64,000 nucleotides of DNA, taken from Prevotella sp. Lineage in GTDB: Bacteria; Bacteroidota; Bacteroidia; Bacteroidales; Bacteroidaceae. Below, piece by piece: positions 18,449-27,303 of the stretch (position 1 is its first letter; each line of letters starts with the position of its first letter). Under the pieces are notes generated by a model, which was given only the letters and a program-made list of their open reading frames with translations, was not told where the DNA came from and made no database searches. The DNA lies in NCBI GenBank assembly GCA_017524385.1, contig JAFWSS010000258.1, positions 40,627 to 104,626 on the forward strand. Reading direction: 5' to 3'. Made by a program: the position numbers and the translations under genes.

Positions 18449-20050
18449 ATGCAAGTAGCAGAATATTCCAGGACAAAGAATTCCTTGCTCAACATGGCGA
18501 CGGGCTTGTTCGGACAAGTCACCCTCACCTTGTTGCGCTTTGCCTCCCGCACGGTGTTCATCTATGTGCTGGGAGCCGAATACCTGGGTATTGGCGGCTT
18601 GTTCAGCAACATACTCACCCTGCTCTCCCTTTCCGAATTGGGCGTAGGCTCTGCCATCATCTTCAAGCTATACAAGCCGATGGCGTTGAAAGACGAGCGG
18701 CGTGTCAAGATGTTGGTGAAATTTTTCAGACGAGCCTACACAGCCATCGGGTTCATTTTCCTTTTGCTTGGCATCTTGATGATACCACTACTTCCCGTGC
18801 TCATCAAGAACTACCACAAATTGGACGAATTGGGCATCAACGCTCCCTTGGTATTCTTCCTCTACCTGATGCAGAGCGTGAGCACTTACCTGTTCTCCGC
18901 CTATCGCACCGTCGTCGTCAAGACGGCCATGAAAAGATACATCCTCCACATGGTGGGGTTCATCTTCAACGTCATCACCGTGGGGACTCAAATAGCCATC
19001 TTGCTTTGTCCGTTAGGCTTCATTTCAGGCAAACCGGAAAAATTCATGCTTTATGTCGGCGTGGTCATCATCCTGGGAATCTTCCAGAACTGGACATGCG
19101 CCATCATCGCCACCAAGATGTATCCTTGGGCCTTCAAGAAAGAGAAGGAAAGCCTGCCACGAGAGGAGCAATGGGGAATTGTGAAAGACTGCGCCGCGCT
19201 GATGGTTTACAAGGTGAACGGCGTGGTGCTCAAGGCCACCGACAACCTGGTGATAAGTTATTTCCTTGGCCTTCGATGGGTGGGCCTCTATTCCAACTAC
19301 TTTCTCATCTACTTGACCATCAACCAATTTGTCAAGCATTTCCATAGTGGTGTGAAAGAGAGCATGGGCAACGCTTATGCCAAGGAAAGCATCGAGAAGA
19401 ACTATTTGATCTTTGAGACGATGAACTTTCTCACCATCTTGCTCAAAGGCACGGCCTGCATAGGTATCGCCATTTGTTCCAACGAATTGATCGACCTATG
19501 GGTGGGAAAGGAATACATCATCCCACAGCCGCTGCCACTCTTGATGGGAATAGAGAGCCTCTTCTTTGGACTTAAGGTCAACCTTGGACAAGCGAGAAAC
19601 ATCTCCGGAGCCTTCAGGCAAGCGTGGTATCGACCTCTCATGGGCATCTTCATCAACATTTTCACCTCTATCATCCTTTGTTACCATATCGGCATCTGTG
19701 GCGTCATCATAGGCACCATAACAGCCGACATACTGACAAACTTCCTCATCGACCCCTTCATCATCCACAAATACAGTTACAAAGGATTCAAGCCTGCATC
19801 CTATTATTACAAGAAGAACCTCACCTACATGCTCATATTGGCCGTGGTGGGAATCGCCGACTACCTGCTCTGCAGGGTGATGGTCACGGGGCTGCCCGTC
19901 GTCGACCTGGTGCTGCATGCCTTGATCTGCCTCGTCAGCGTGCCTGTCACCCTCTTGCTCATCTACAAGAAAACCGATGTGTGCCAATACCTTTTTGAAA
20001 GAGCGAAGTCTTCGAAATGGATACAGCGTCATAAACATAAACGATCATGA
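18449..20050 (+). CDS. Polysaccharide flippase (Wzx/MATE-like)
   Basis: About 533 residues with twelve or more hydrophobic segments. The start MQVAEYSRTKNSLLNMATG leads into GLFGQVTLTLLRFASRTVFI and YLGIGGLFSNILTLLSLSEL, the first-helix pattern of polysaccharide-transport (PST) flippases. The enzyme would move undecaprenyl-PP-linked repeat units to the periplasm. The ATG at 18449 was chosen because the 33 extra upstream residues (from 18350) are not membrane-like and lie in an intergenic stretch. A 172-bp gap separates it from fcl, with no promoter box seen. It ends in an ATGA overlap with the first ATP-grasp gene. Confidence 0.88.
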   Translation: MQVAEYSRTKNSLLNMATGLFGQVTLTLLRFASRTVFIYVLGAEYLGIGGLFSNILTLLSLSELGVGSAIIFKLYKPMALKDERRVKMLVKFFRRAYTAIGFIFLLLGILMIPLLPVLIKNYHKLDELGINAPLVFFLYLMQSVSTYLFSAYRTVVVKTAMKRYILHMVGFIFNVITVGTQIAILLCPLGFISGKPEKFMLYVGVVIILGIFQNWTCAIIATKMYPWAFKKEKESLPREEQWGIVKDCAALMVYKVNGVVLKATDNLVISYFLGLRWVGLYSNYFLIYLTINQFVKHFHSGVKESMGNAYAKESIEKNYLIFETMNFLTILLKGTACIGIAICSNELIDLWVGKEYIIPQPLPLLMGIESLFFGLKVNLGQARNISGAFRQAWYRPLMGIFINIFTSIILCYHIGICGVIIGTITADILTNFLIDPFIIHKYSYKGFKPASYYYKKNLTYMLILAVVGIADYLLCRVMVTGLPVVDLVLHALICLVSVPVTLLLIYKKTDVCQYLFERAKSSKWIQRHKHKRS

Positions 20051-21237
20051 GACAGAAAGTCATCATTGTTGGTTGGGGATACACCTCACGCCTCTTTCTC
20101 ATACGCTCGTTGGGAGAGGCAGGATGCGAGGTTGTCGTCATCGTTTTAGAAAACATCAAGACACCCATTTTCGACATCTACAGCAAATATGTCAGCGAGG
20201 TTGTCAGATGCTCCAACAAGAACGACCTGGTGAACATATTGCTGGAACAATGCAAGTCCTCGGAGGGAAAGCCTATCATCATCCCAAACAACGACATGTC
20301 GGTTTCCATCATAGACATGCACCACGACGAACTCGTCGAGCATTTCCACATCCCACACATACACCACGAGCAAGGTGCCATCACCGCCTGGATGAACAAA
20401 GATAGACAAAAGGCGCTTGCCCAAAAGCTGGGATTGAACATCGCCCACTCGCTGGGCATCATACACATGCAGGAGCGACGATACGACATCCCCCCCGGAC
20501 TGACTTACCCATGCTTCACCAAGACACGCGAATACATCCCAGGCTATAAGCACACGCTCCATCACTGCGAAAACGAGGATGAACTGCGACAAGGCCTCAA
20601 CCATCTCACCACCATCGTCTCCAACGCCACCATCCTGGTGGAGGAATACAAGGAAATAGAGAGGGAATATGCCGTTGTCGGGGTCTCCGACGGCGAACAC
20701 GTCATCATCCCGGGCATCATCGAAATCCTGCAAATGTCGGAAGGAAGCGGAAAGGGTGTGGCCATACAAGGCAAGGTGACTCCCGTCGACGGCTATGAGG
20801 ACTTGATTGAGCGCTTCTCACAATTCGTGCGTGAAGTGGGCCTGGTGGGACTTTTCGACATCGACTTTTACATCAGCGGAGGGAAGGTGTATTTCGGCGA
20901 ACTCAACCTGCGCATAGGAGGTTCAGCCTCAGCCGTGTGGAAACTCGGCGTCAACCTGCCCCTCATCATGCTGAAGCATTTCAGAGGCGAAAGCATCGAG
21001 GGAATGCAGACAAGCATCACGAAAACCGCCACTTTCGTCAACGAGCGCACAGGCATCGACAACTGGTACGTCGGCTACTACGACACGAAAAAATACAGGC
21101 AACTACTGGCTTCCGACATCAGTTTCATCAAAGACGACAAAGACCCCATGCCGTGGAAAAGATTCAAGCGCTTTGAAAGATTCATGCACTTGAAACGAAC
21201 CATCAAAAAACTCATGCCATGGAAGAAATCAGAATAA
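20047..21237 (+). CDS. ATP-grasp ligase of a polysaccharide locus (copy 1)
   Basis: 396 residues. An N-terminal Rossmann-like pre-ATP-grasp domain (KVIIVGWGYTSRLFLIRSL) is followed by the ATP-grasp core: YPCFTKTREYI with the first ATP-binding Lys, ILVEEYKEIEREYAVVGV with the adenine-contact Glu, and the C-terminal GLFDIDFYISGGKVYFGELN with the metal-binding E-x-N. The substrate is not evident; relatives form amide or peptide bonds with an acyl-phosphate intermediate. It is a clear paralogue of the protein at 21818-23047, and the two flank a GNAT gene. It overlaps both neighbours, so all three are probably translated together. Confidence 0.8.
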   Translation: MRQKVIIVGWGYTSRLFLIRSLGEAGCEVVVIVLENIKTPIFDIYSKYVSEVVRCSNKNDLVNILLEQCKSSEGKPIIIPNNDMSVSIIDMHHDELVEHFHIPHIHHEQGAITAWMNKDRQKALAQKLGLNIAHSLGIIHMQERRYDIPPGLTYPCFTKTREYIPGYKHTLHHCENEDELRQGLNHLTTIVSNATILVEEYKEIEREYAVVGVSDGEHVIIPGIIEILQMSEGSGKGVAIQGKVTPVDGYEDLIERFSQFVREVGLVGLFDIDFYISGGKVYFGELNLRIGGSASAVWKLGVNLPLIMLKHFRGESIEGMQTSITKTATFVNERTGIDNWYVGYYDTKKYRQLLASDISFIKDDKDPMPWKRFKRFERFMHLKRTIKKLMPWKKSE

Positions 21238-21815
21238 TGGAAAAGCCCGACTGGGTGTCGTGGGACGAGATACACGACGTGTTGTGGGCGGCACACAAGA
21301 GAAACAGGGAAGCCGGGATGGATATGAAATATCCCAGCCTTCCTGGTGACCAATTGAAAGAACTCTTGAAAGACGGGGGACAATGCTTCGTGGCACTCGA
21401 AGGACGTAAAGTGGTGGCTACCGGCTCCTACAGGATATTCAAACGCAGGAGGTGGTATAATCCCAAGCGCGAAAAGATGATTTCGCTGCTGTTAGATGGC
21501 ATTCTCCCCGAATACGAAGGAAAAGGCATCTACTCGAAACTCTACCATTATCGCGAGGAGCACCTGAAGAGTCTCGGTTTCAACCTGATAGACATGGATA
21601 CCGCCGAAAACAACGCAAATATCCAGAAAGTGTTTCTCAAACAAGGTTTCAGGTTTGTGGACTTCGAATCCTACCAAACCCCGCATTATTCCATCATGAT
21701 GGCGAAATGGCTCAACGGCTGCCCTTACAGCAAATGGGAATGCTGGTGGAGATTCCATTGGCGGAAACTCAGGACAAAAGCCATCTGGAAACCCGGACAG
21801 GTAAGAAGATTTTGA
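21219..21815 (+). CDS. GNAT-family N-acetyltransferase
   Basis: 198 residues. The middle has QCFVALEGRKVVATGSYRI (beta 2-3), LLLDGILPEYEGKGIYSKLY with the Q/R-x-x-G-x-G/A type acetyl-CoA loop (YEGKGIYS), and ENNANIQKVFLKQGFRFVD, the usual N...GF end of the GNAT fold. It should transfer an acyl group from acyl-CoA to an amine. The ATG at 21219 overlaps the upstream ATP-grasp gene by 19 bp; an ATG at 21237 inside TAATG is an alternative. The stop lies 2 bp before the second ATP-grasp gene. Placed between two ligases, it may acylate an amino sugar or an amino-acid substituent. Confidence 0.78.
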   Translation: MEEIRIMEKPDWVSWDEIHDVLWAAHKRNREAGMDMKYPSLPGDQLKELLKDGGQCFVALEGRKVVATGSYRIFKRRRWYNPKREKMISLLLDGILPEYEGKGIYSKLYHYREEHLKSLGFNLIDMDTAENNANIQKVFLKQGFRFVDFESYQTPHYSIMMAKWLNGCPYSKWECWWRFHWRKLRTKAIWKPGQVRRF

Positions 21816-21817
21816 AA

Positions 21818-23047
21818 ATGTCACCGGCAACACCCGACAACACCCCACAGCGGCCCTTGGCCATCGTGACGGGCAAGAACTACGCCTCCCGTCTTGGCAT
21901 GGTGCGTGCGGCAGGCATGGCCGGGTGCGACGTGGTGGTGGTGCAGACACAGTTGAAATGGATGACCGACACCCCCATCGACACCTACAGCAAATATGTC
22001 GTGGAAACCAAGGTGGCTCACCAACCCGATGCCCAACTCATCATGGAAACCATCATGGGCTACCGGGGCTGCAGGGAAAACATCATCCTCCTGCCCACCG
22101 ACGACTGGACGGCATCGCTGATTGACACACATCTCGACATTCTCAGCCCGCATTTCATCACACCCCATGTCAACCACCAGCAAGGCGCCATACTCCACAT
22201 CATGGACAAGATGCACCAGAAAAAACTGGCACGTGCCGCCGGTGCCAACGTGGCAGAAGGATGGCTCTGCCGTTACGCAGAGGGAGGGCACCACATACCC
22301 GAAGGCATAACCTACCCTTGCTTCACCAAACCCGTGGAATGCTACACGGGAGCCCTGAAGCCCTTCCTCAAACGCTGCGACAACAGGGAACAGTTGGAAG
22401 AGACGCTGAGAGCCATAGCCAAATACAAGAAAGACATCCTTGTGGAAGAGTACCACGCCATCGCCAACGAGTATGCCGTGCTGGGAGTCGCCTTCGGCAA
22501 CACCTGCATCATGCCAGCATTCATACAATTGGACAGCGACAGGGAGGGAGTGGCTGCCACGGGGAGGGTGCGCCCCATCAGCCAACTCCCCGGCATGGCC
22601 GAGGTGCTGGGGCGCTTCATGGAAAAGACCCAATTCACAGGACTCTTCGACATCGACCTCTATGAAAGCGAGGGGAAGGTGTACTTCAACGAACTCAACG
22701 CCCGTTTTGGCGCCAGCGGTTATGCCGTGACAAAAGGCGTCGTCAACCTGCCGGGAGTGTTCATCAGTTATTTCCTTAAAGACCTTAAGGACCCTAAAGA
22801 CCTTAAAGACCTTGACGTCTCTGACGACTTCCCTGTGCAAACCTTCGCCAACGAGAAGACCTGCTTTGACATGCTCTACGCAGGCATGATCAACTATTGG
22901 CAATACAAACGCTCGCTCAACAAAGCCGACATCCGTTTCATCAAGGACGGCGACGACCCAGGTCCGTCGCGCATGGCCTCCAAAGACGAACGGCTGCTCT
23001 TCCTCAGGTCCATCGTGTGGAGCATCAGGAACAGGTCAAGGAAATAG
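21818..23047 (+). CDS. ATP-grasp ligase of a polysaccharide locus (copy 2)
   Basis: About 409 residues. The domain order equals that of the protein at 20047-21237, with shared blocks IDTYSKYVVET, YPCFTKPVECY, ILVEEYHAIANEYAVLGVA and GLFDIDLYESEGKVYFNELN. The ATG at 21818 lies 2 bp after the GNAT stop; the frame is open upstream inside the GNAT gene but that part is not family-like. Near residue 320 a low-complexity stretch of Leu/Pro-Lys-Asp triplets is inserted where copy 1 has an ordinary loop, encoded by a 9-bp tandem repeat. The ligation substrate is unknown. The duplication suggests two successive or alternative ligation steps. Confidence 0.8.
   Translation: MSPATPDNTPQRPLAIVTGKNYASRLGMVRAAGMAGCDVVVVQTQLKWMTDTPIDTYSKYVVETKVAHQPDAQLIMETIMGYRGCRENIILLPTDDWTASLIDTHLDILSPHFITPHVNHQQGAILHIMDKMHQKKLARAAGANVAEGWLCRYAEGGHHIPEGITYPCFTKPVECYTGALKPFLKRCDNREQLEETLRAIAKYKKDILVEEYHAIANEYAVLGVAFGNTCIMPAFIQLDSDREGVAATGRVRPISQLPGMAEVLGRFMEKTQFTGLFDIDLYESEGKVYFNELNARFGASGYAVTKGVVNLPGVFISYFLKDLKDPKDLKDLDVSDDFPVQTFANEKTCFDMLYAGMINYWQYKRSLNKADIRFIKDGDDPGPSRMASKDERLLFLRSIVWSIRNRSRK
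22774..22815 (+). repeat. In-frame 9-bp tandem repeat
   Basis: Four and a half units of CCTTAAAGA-like sequence lie inside the second ATP-grasp gene and encode repeated L/P-K-D triplets. Since the unit is a multiple of three, gain or loss of units would change loop length without a frameshift. Confidence 0.85.
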
Positions 23048-23053
23048 TTTCTC

Positions 23054-23266
23054 TCTAACTCCCCTTTAACTCCCCTTTAACTCCGGAAAGAAGTGAACAC
23101 ATGTCCCTTTAACTCCTTTTTAACTCCCCTTTAACTCCCCTTTAACTCCTATAAGAGACTCCTATAAGATACTCCTCATAATTTCAAAAACAATCATATG
23201 TCCCTTTAACTCCCCTTTAACTCCCCTTTAACTCCTCTTTAACTCCTAAAAGATACTCCCCTTTAA
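23054..23266. repeat. CTTTAACTCC tandem-repeat spacer
   Basis: The 233-bp gap between the ATP-grasp and glf genes consists mostly of a pyrimidine-rich unit (CTTTAACTCC plus one or two extra C/T), in two or three blocks, separated by TATAAGA-type segments. About a dozen copies are present. There is no open frame or promoter box. It is not a CRISPR array, since units abut with no unique spacers. It resembles short dispersed direct repeats of Bacteroidetes intergenic DNA. Confidence 0.8.
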
Positions 23267-23280
23267 TCAACAAGCAACCT

Positions 23281-24408
23281 ATGAAAAAATTCGACTACCT
23301 CATCGTGGGTTCCGGCCTCTTCGGGGCCACCTTCGCCCACCTCGCCCACAAGAAAGGCAAGCGATGCCTGGTAATAGACAAGCGTCCACACCTTGGCGGC
23401 AACGTGTATTGCGAAAAAGTGGAGGGAATCAACGTGCACGTTTATGGCGCACACATCTTCCACACCTCCAACAAGGATGTGTGGGACTTCGTCAACGCCA
23501 TCACACCTTTCAACCGATATACCAACTCACCCGTGGCCAACTACAACGGTCACCTCTACAACCTGCCCTTCAACATGAACACCTTCTACCAGATGTGGGG
23601 TGTCACCACCCCTGAGGCCGCCAAGGCCAAGATAGAGGAGCAGCGCCAAGAGACCTTGGAGGCCATGAAAGCGGCAGGCATCACAGAGCCACGCAACCTG
23701 GAGGAGCAGGCACTCACCCTCATCGGCCGCGACATCTACGAACGGCTCATCAAAGGCTACACCGAGAAGCAATGGGGGCGGAAATGCACCGACCTGCCCG
23801 CCTTCATCATCAGGCGGCTTCCTGTCCGACTTGTCTTCGACAACAACTATTTCAACGACTCCTACCAAGGCATTCCCATCGGTGGCTACAACCTGCTCAT
23901 CAATGGACTGCTCGACGGCGTGGACTGCTTCGTGGGCACAGACTTCTTCGATGACCGGCAGCATTTCGAGGCATTGGCGGAAAAAGTGGTTTACACAGGC
24001 AAGATTGACGAATATTTCAACTATGAACTGGGACAACTCAACTACCGCACGGTGAGATTTGAACAAGAGACCCTCGACACGCCCAACTACCAAGGCAACG
24101 CCGTGGTGAACTACACCGACGCCGTCACGCCCTACACCCGCATCATCGAGCACAAGCATTTCGAGATGTTCGGCCAACAGGTGTACGACTGCCCCAAGAC
24201 CGTCGTCTCACGCGAATACTCCACAGAGTGGCAAGCAGGGATGGAACCCTACTATCCCGTGAACGACGAGCGAAACAACACATTGGCCGACCAATACAGG
24301 GCAATGGCCGCCGCACGTCAAGACGTCATCTTCGGTGGTCGCCTGGCAGAATACAAATATTACGACATGGCTCCCATCATCGAAAAGGTGATGAGCCTCG
24401 ACATCTAA
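23281..24408 (+). CDS. glf: UDP-galactopyranose mutase
   Basis: 375 residues. YLIVGSGLFGATFAHLAHK is the FAD dinucleotide-binding motif, followed by VIDKRPHLGGNVY and VHVYGAHIFHTSN, the mutase-specific His loop. YTEKQWGRKCTDLPAFIIRR carries substrate-binding residues (Trp, Arg), and YYPVNDERN near the end is also typical. It interconverts UDP-galactopyranose and UDP-galactofuranose. It is the only nucleotide-sugar enzyme for galactofuranose seen, so the polymer probably contains Galf. A galactofuranosyltransferase is not assignable by sequence among the GT2/GT4 genes. Confidence 0.95.
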   Translation: MKKFDYLIVGSGLFGATFAHLAHKKGKRCLVIDKRPHLGGNVYCEKVEGINVHVYGAHIFHTSNKDVWDFVNAITPFNRYTNSPVANYNGHLYNLPFNMNTFYQMWGVTTPEAAKAKIEEQRQETLEAMKAAGITEPRNLEEQALTLIGRDIYERLIKGYTEKQWGRKCTDLPAFIIRRLPVRLVFDNNYFNDSYQGIPIGGYNLLINGLLDGVDCFVGTDFFDDRQHFEALAEKVVYTGKIDEYFNYELGQLNYRTVRFEQETLDTPNYQGNAVVNYTDAVTPYTRIIEHKHFEMFGQQVYDCPKTVVSREYSTEWQAGMEPYYPVNDERNNTLADQYRAMAAARQDVIFGGRLAEYKYYDMAPIIEKVMSLDI

Positions 24409-24418
24409 ACACCATCCC

Positions 24419-24847
24419 ATGGAATTGCTCAAGAGATTGTATGCCAAGTTCCGACACCTGATACTTTACGGCATCATCGGAAGTTTCACCGCCTCACTCG
24501 ACTTCCTCGTATTCACCTTGCTAACCCGGTCGCTGGGTGTCAACTACTTGGTTGCCAACTGCATCTCCGTATTAGTGGGCATCACCACCAGTTTCTACCT
24601 CAACCGCACCTATAATTTCAAGGTAAGCGACAAGACGGCGCAGCGATTCAGCATCTTTCTTGCTGTGGGACTCACCGGTCTGCTGATGAGCAATCTCATA
24701 CTATGGGTGGGCATCGACAAGATGCATCTCAACGAATCCATCACCAAACTGGCAAGCATTGTCCTGGTGGTGTTCTTCCAGTTCCTCTTCAACAAGTTCA
24801 TCACCTTCAGGGTGAAAGACAACGACACCAAACCTGATAATCACTAA
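24419..24847 (+). CDS. GtrA-family membrane protein
   Basis: 142 residues with four hydrophobic segments. The start FRHLILYGIIGSFTASLDFL and the end VVFFQFLFNKFITFR, with FYLNRTYNFK in the middle, are the characteristic GtrA ends. GtrA proteins are thought to flip or present polyprenyl-phosphate-linked sugars for use at the periplasmic face. The next two genes fit that chain: a dolichyl-phosphate-mannose-synthase-like GT2 to charge the lipid, and a multi-pass GT-C transferase to use it. Together they look like a three-gene periplasmic glycosylation set. Confidence 0.88.
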   Translation: MELLKRLYAKFRHLILYGIIGSFTASLDFLVFTLLTRSLGVNYLVANCISVLVGITTSFYLNRTYNFKVSDKTAQRFSIFLAVGLTGLLMSNLILWVGIDKMHLNESITKLASIVLVVFFQFLFNKFITFRVKDNDTKPDNH

Positions 24848-24865
24848 CCCCCAAACATCTATCCT

Positions 24866-25612
24866 ATGGAAAAGTTTTATTTTGTCATGCCAGCATACAA
24901 CGAGTCGGCCAACATCGAGACCACCATCAAACAATGGTATCCCGTTGTGGAGCGCATCAACGGCATGGAAGACTGCGAGGCCGTACTGGCCATCGCCAAC
25001 GACGGCAGCAAAGACAACACCTACGAGGTGATGACCGCTTTGAAGGCCAAAGGCGGCTTCGACCATTTCGAGCCCCTTACGAAGAAGAATGGCGGCCATG
25101 GGCAGACCGTGCTCCACCTCTACCGCCACGCCATCGCCAATGGCGCCGACTATGTGTTCCAGACCGACTCCGACGGCCAGACCGACCCGGAAGAGTTCTG
25201 GCAGATGTTCGAGCACCGTCACGACTATGATTTCCAAATCGGCTACCGCAAAGGGCGCCAGGATGGTTCCAGCCGCGTTTTCGTGACAAAGACGCTGCGC
25301 CTGGTGGTGTGGCTGATGTTCCACGAATGGGTGACCGATGCCAACACCCCGTTCCGTCTGATGCAGCGCGACAAGTTGCAGGCCATCATGGATGTCATAC
25401 CTGAAGACTACGACCTGTGCAACGTGGCTATTGCCGCCATCGCCGTGAAATGGAAATATGCCATCAAGTTTTATGAAATCACCTTCAAGCCCCGTCAGGG
25501 TGGTGTCAACTCCATCAATATGAAGCGCATCTTCAAGATTGGTTGGAAAGCCTTGGGCGACTTCCGCAAAATCAACGCCAACCTGAAGAACAAATCCCCC
25601 AAGCACGACTGA
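24866..25612 (+). CDS. Family 2 glycosyltransferase, polyprenyl-phosphate sugar synthase-like
   Basis: 248 residues. YFVMPAYNESANIETTI and LAIANDGSKDNTYEV open the GT-A fold; YVFQTDSDGQTDPEEFW gives the DxDxQ metal and base region typical of dolichyl-phosphate-mannose-synthase-like GT2 enzymes, and NTPFRLMQRDKL follows. No C-terminal membrane helices are present. It would load a single sugar from a nucleotide donor onto undecaprenyl phosphate. Its position between GtrA and a GT-C membrane protein, separated from the latter by 1 bp, supports this. The sugar is unknown. Confidence 0.85.
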   Translation: MEKFYFVMPAYNESANIETTIKQWYPVVERINGMEDCEAVLAIANDGSKDNTYEVMTALKAKGGFDHFEPLTKKNGGHGQTVLHLYRHAIANGADYVFQTDSDGQTDPEEFWQMFEHRHDYDFQIGYRKGRQDGSSRVFVTKTLRLVVWLMFHEWVTDANTPFRLMQRDKLQAIMDVIPEDYDLCNVAIAAIAVKWKYAIKFYEITFKPRQGGVNSINMKRIFKIGWKALGDFRKINANLKNKSPKHD

Positions 25613-25613
25613 C

Positions 25614-27248
25614 ATGGAAAGCAGGAAGCCTATCACGCTCACCCCCACCACAGCGTCATACTATTGGTTGCTGGGAGTGTTTCTCTTATGGACGCTCGTT
25701 GGACTGTTCCCCTTCGAACTCACCTTTGAAGGCGATTCCTTGCGCATCATCGCAGGCTGTTCCGTCATGTACAACCAAGGATGGGCGGTACCACCCGAAG
25801 TATCCTATCAATACGGGATGCAACCCGCCATCATCTACCTCATCGTGGGCGTGAAGCACCTGTTGCCATTCCTCAGTTGCAACACCATCTACAGCCTGAT
25901 ATCGGCATTGGCGGCATTGGCTGCCATTCCCCTTGCAGTGGCTTTCGTGCACAGGGTGACAGGGATGAGCAAGACACTCATCCTTTTCGCACTCATCCTG
26001 CTACCCGAGACCTACGCGCTGAGCACCTATCCCAATTCCTCATCGTTCTCCTACGCCCTCGCACTATGGGCGTTTCTTCTCATCATGAGGGAGGCTCCTT
26101 TCTGGCAACCACTTGCCATCATGTGCATCGCCACCATCTTCCGCATCGACATCATCATCATCTATCCTGTCATCTTCCTTCTCTTTCTCCATCGGGGGAC
26201 GAGTCTCAAGAAAAGCATTGTATTGTCGGTGGTGGCAGCCTTTGCCGTCGTCGTATTCATGCTGGTGGCATACACCCTGCTCCAAGCCAACCCGTTCAAG
26301 ACCCTTCAGGCAGCAAAGACCATGAACGACAATGGCAAGTTGCTACAGATGGGGCTGATAGCCATCTTCTCCTACTACACCATTGTCAATTTCATCCTCG
26401 TACCCATCGGCATCGTCTGCGTGTCACGCAAGAAGCAATTCATCATGCTGCTCATCGCGTTGCTGCCCATGGTACTCATCCATTATTTCTACCGTCTCAA
26501 CGGTGGAGCGGCAAAGCATTACCTCTACCTGCTACCCTTCATCGCCATCCTCACCAGCCATGCCATTCACTACCTGATGGCATTGGGCAAGCGACACAAG
26601 GCGTTGGGCTATGCGATGGTTGTTGCCTTGGCGGCCTACTACGTCGTCTCACTAAGGTTTGACTTCCCCGACAAGCCCTGGCGCAACACCGAGGACTGCG
26701 TGTCCAAGTTAGGCCCCAACCTCAGCCTATACAAGGATGCCAACAGTCCCCGACATTGGCAGTTGGGCATAGGCACCAGCCTGGGATTCTTCACCGAAGA
26801 CGAGTTGATGGTCTATTCCGGGCATTTGTTCTATCCTTTCTACATCCACAAGGTGAAGAGCCGCCAAAAGGACCACATCCACGAGGTGAAAGCCTATCTC
26901 GACAAGAACGCCCCGAATCAATACGCCGTCGTGGCTCTCACATGGACCGACCTCTCGCTATATCCCTCCGTGCTGTTTGAAGAAGGCTACAAATATGAAG
27001 ATCTCCCCAACCGGTCGTTTAAGATGAACAACGGCAACCACGACGTGGTATTGCTGGCAACCGAGATGGAGAACGACGAGAAAAACATCAACAAGGTGCT
27101 CAGCAACATCAGGAGCAACCCCAAACTGGATGGCATGCCCGTGTATGTCATCACCCAGATGGAATCCTTCCATCATCCCCTCGACAGGCTGTGTGAAAAG
27201 CAAAGATGCCGCAAACTGATGCAAGGAGTCTACGAAGTGACACCTTAG
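25614..27248 (+). CDS. Multi-pass GT-C-type glycosyltransferase
   Basis: 544 residues with about ten to twelve hydrophobic segments in the first 350, then a soluble C-terminal domain of roughly 180. The first periplasmic loop has FELTFEGDSLRIIAG, where an acidic pair is expected as catalytic base in GT-C enzymes (ArnT/PMT type). QYGMQPAIIYLIVG matches the following helix. It should use a polyprenyl-phosphate sugar and transfer it at the periplasmic face. The upstream GT2 and GtrA genes provide the logical partners. Remote similarity only; the exact GT family number is not assigned. Confidence 0.7.
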   Translation: MESRKPITLTPTTASYYWLLGVFLLWTLVGLFPFELTFEGDSLRIIAGCSVMYNQGWAVPPEVSYQYGMQPAIIYLIVGVKHLLPFLSCNTIYSLISALAALAAIPLAVAFVHRVTGMSKTLILFALILLPETYALSTYPNSSSFSYALALWAFLLIMREAPFWQPLAIMCIATIFRIDIIIIYPVIFLLFLHRGTSLKKSIVLSVVAAFAVVVFMLVAYTLLQANPFKTLQAAKTMNDNGKLLQMGLIAIFSYYTIVNFILVPIGIVCVSRKKQFIMLLIALLPMVLIHYFYRLNGGAAKHYLYLLPFIAILTSHAIHYLMALGKRHKALGYAMVVALAAYYVVSLRFDFPDKPWRNTEDCVSKLGPNLSLYKDANSPRHWQLGIGTSLGFFTEDELMVYSGHLFYPFYIHKVKSRQKDHIHEVKAYLDKNAPNQYAVVALTWTDLSLYPSVLFEEGYKYEDLPNRSFKMNNGNHDVVLLATEMENDEKNINKVLSNIRSNPKLDGMPVYVITQMESFHHPLDRLCEKQRCRKLMQGVYEVTP

Positions 27249-27303
27249 ACAACAGGCCACAAGACCCATAACGCCCCACAAGACCCTAAAAAACCTAAAA
27301 ACC

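Noticed and set aside
21821-22903. 360-codon minus-strand frame opposite the second ATP-grasp gene
   Set aside because: Antisense shadow in GC-rich coding DNA; the plus-strand protein has full family motifs.
23048-23280. Possible CRISPR array
   Set aside because: Units of about 11-12 bp abut directly, with no 30-bp-class repeats or unique spacers and no cas genes.
24701-25651. 316-codon minus-strand frame opposite gtrA and GT2 genes
   Set aside because: It spans two confirmed genes on the other strand and shows no recognisable motif.
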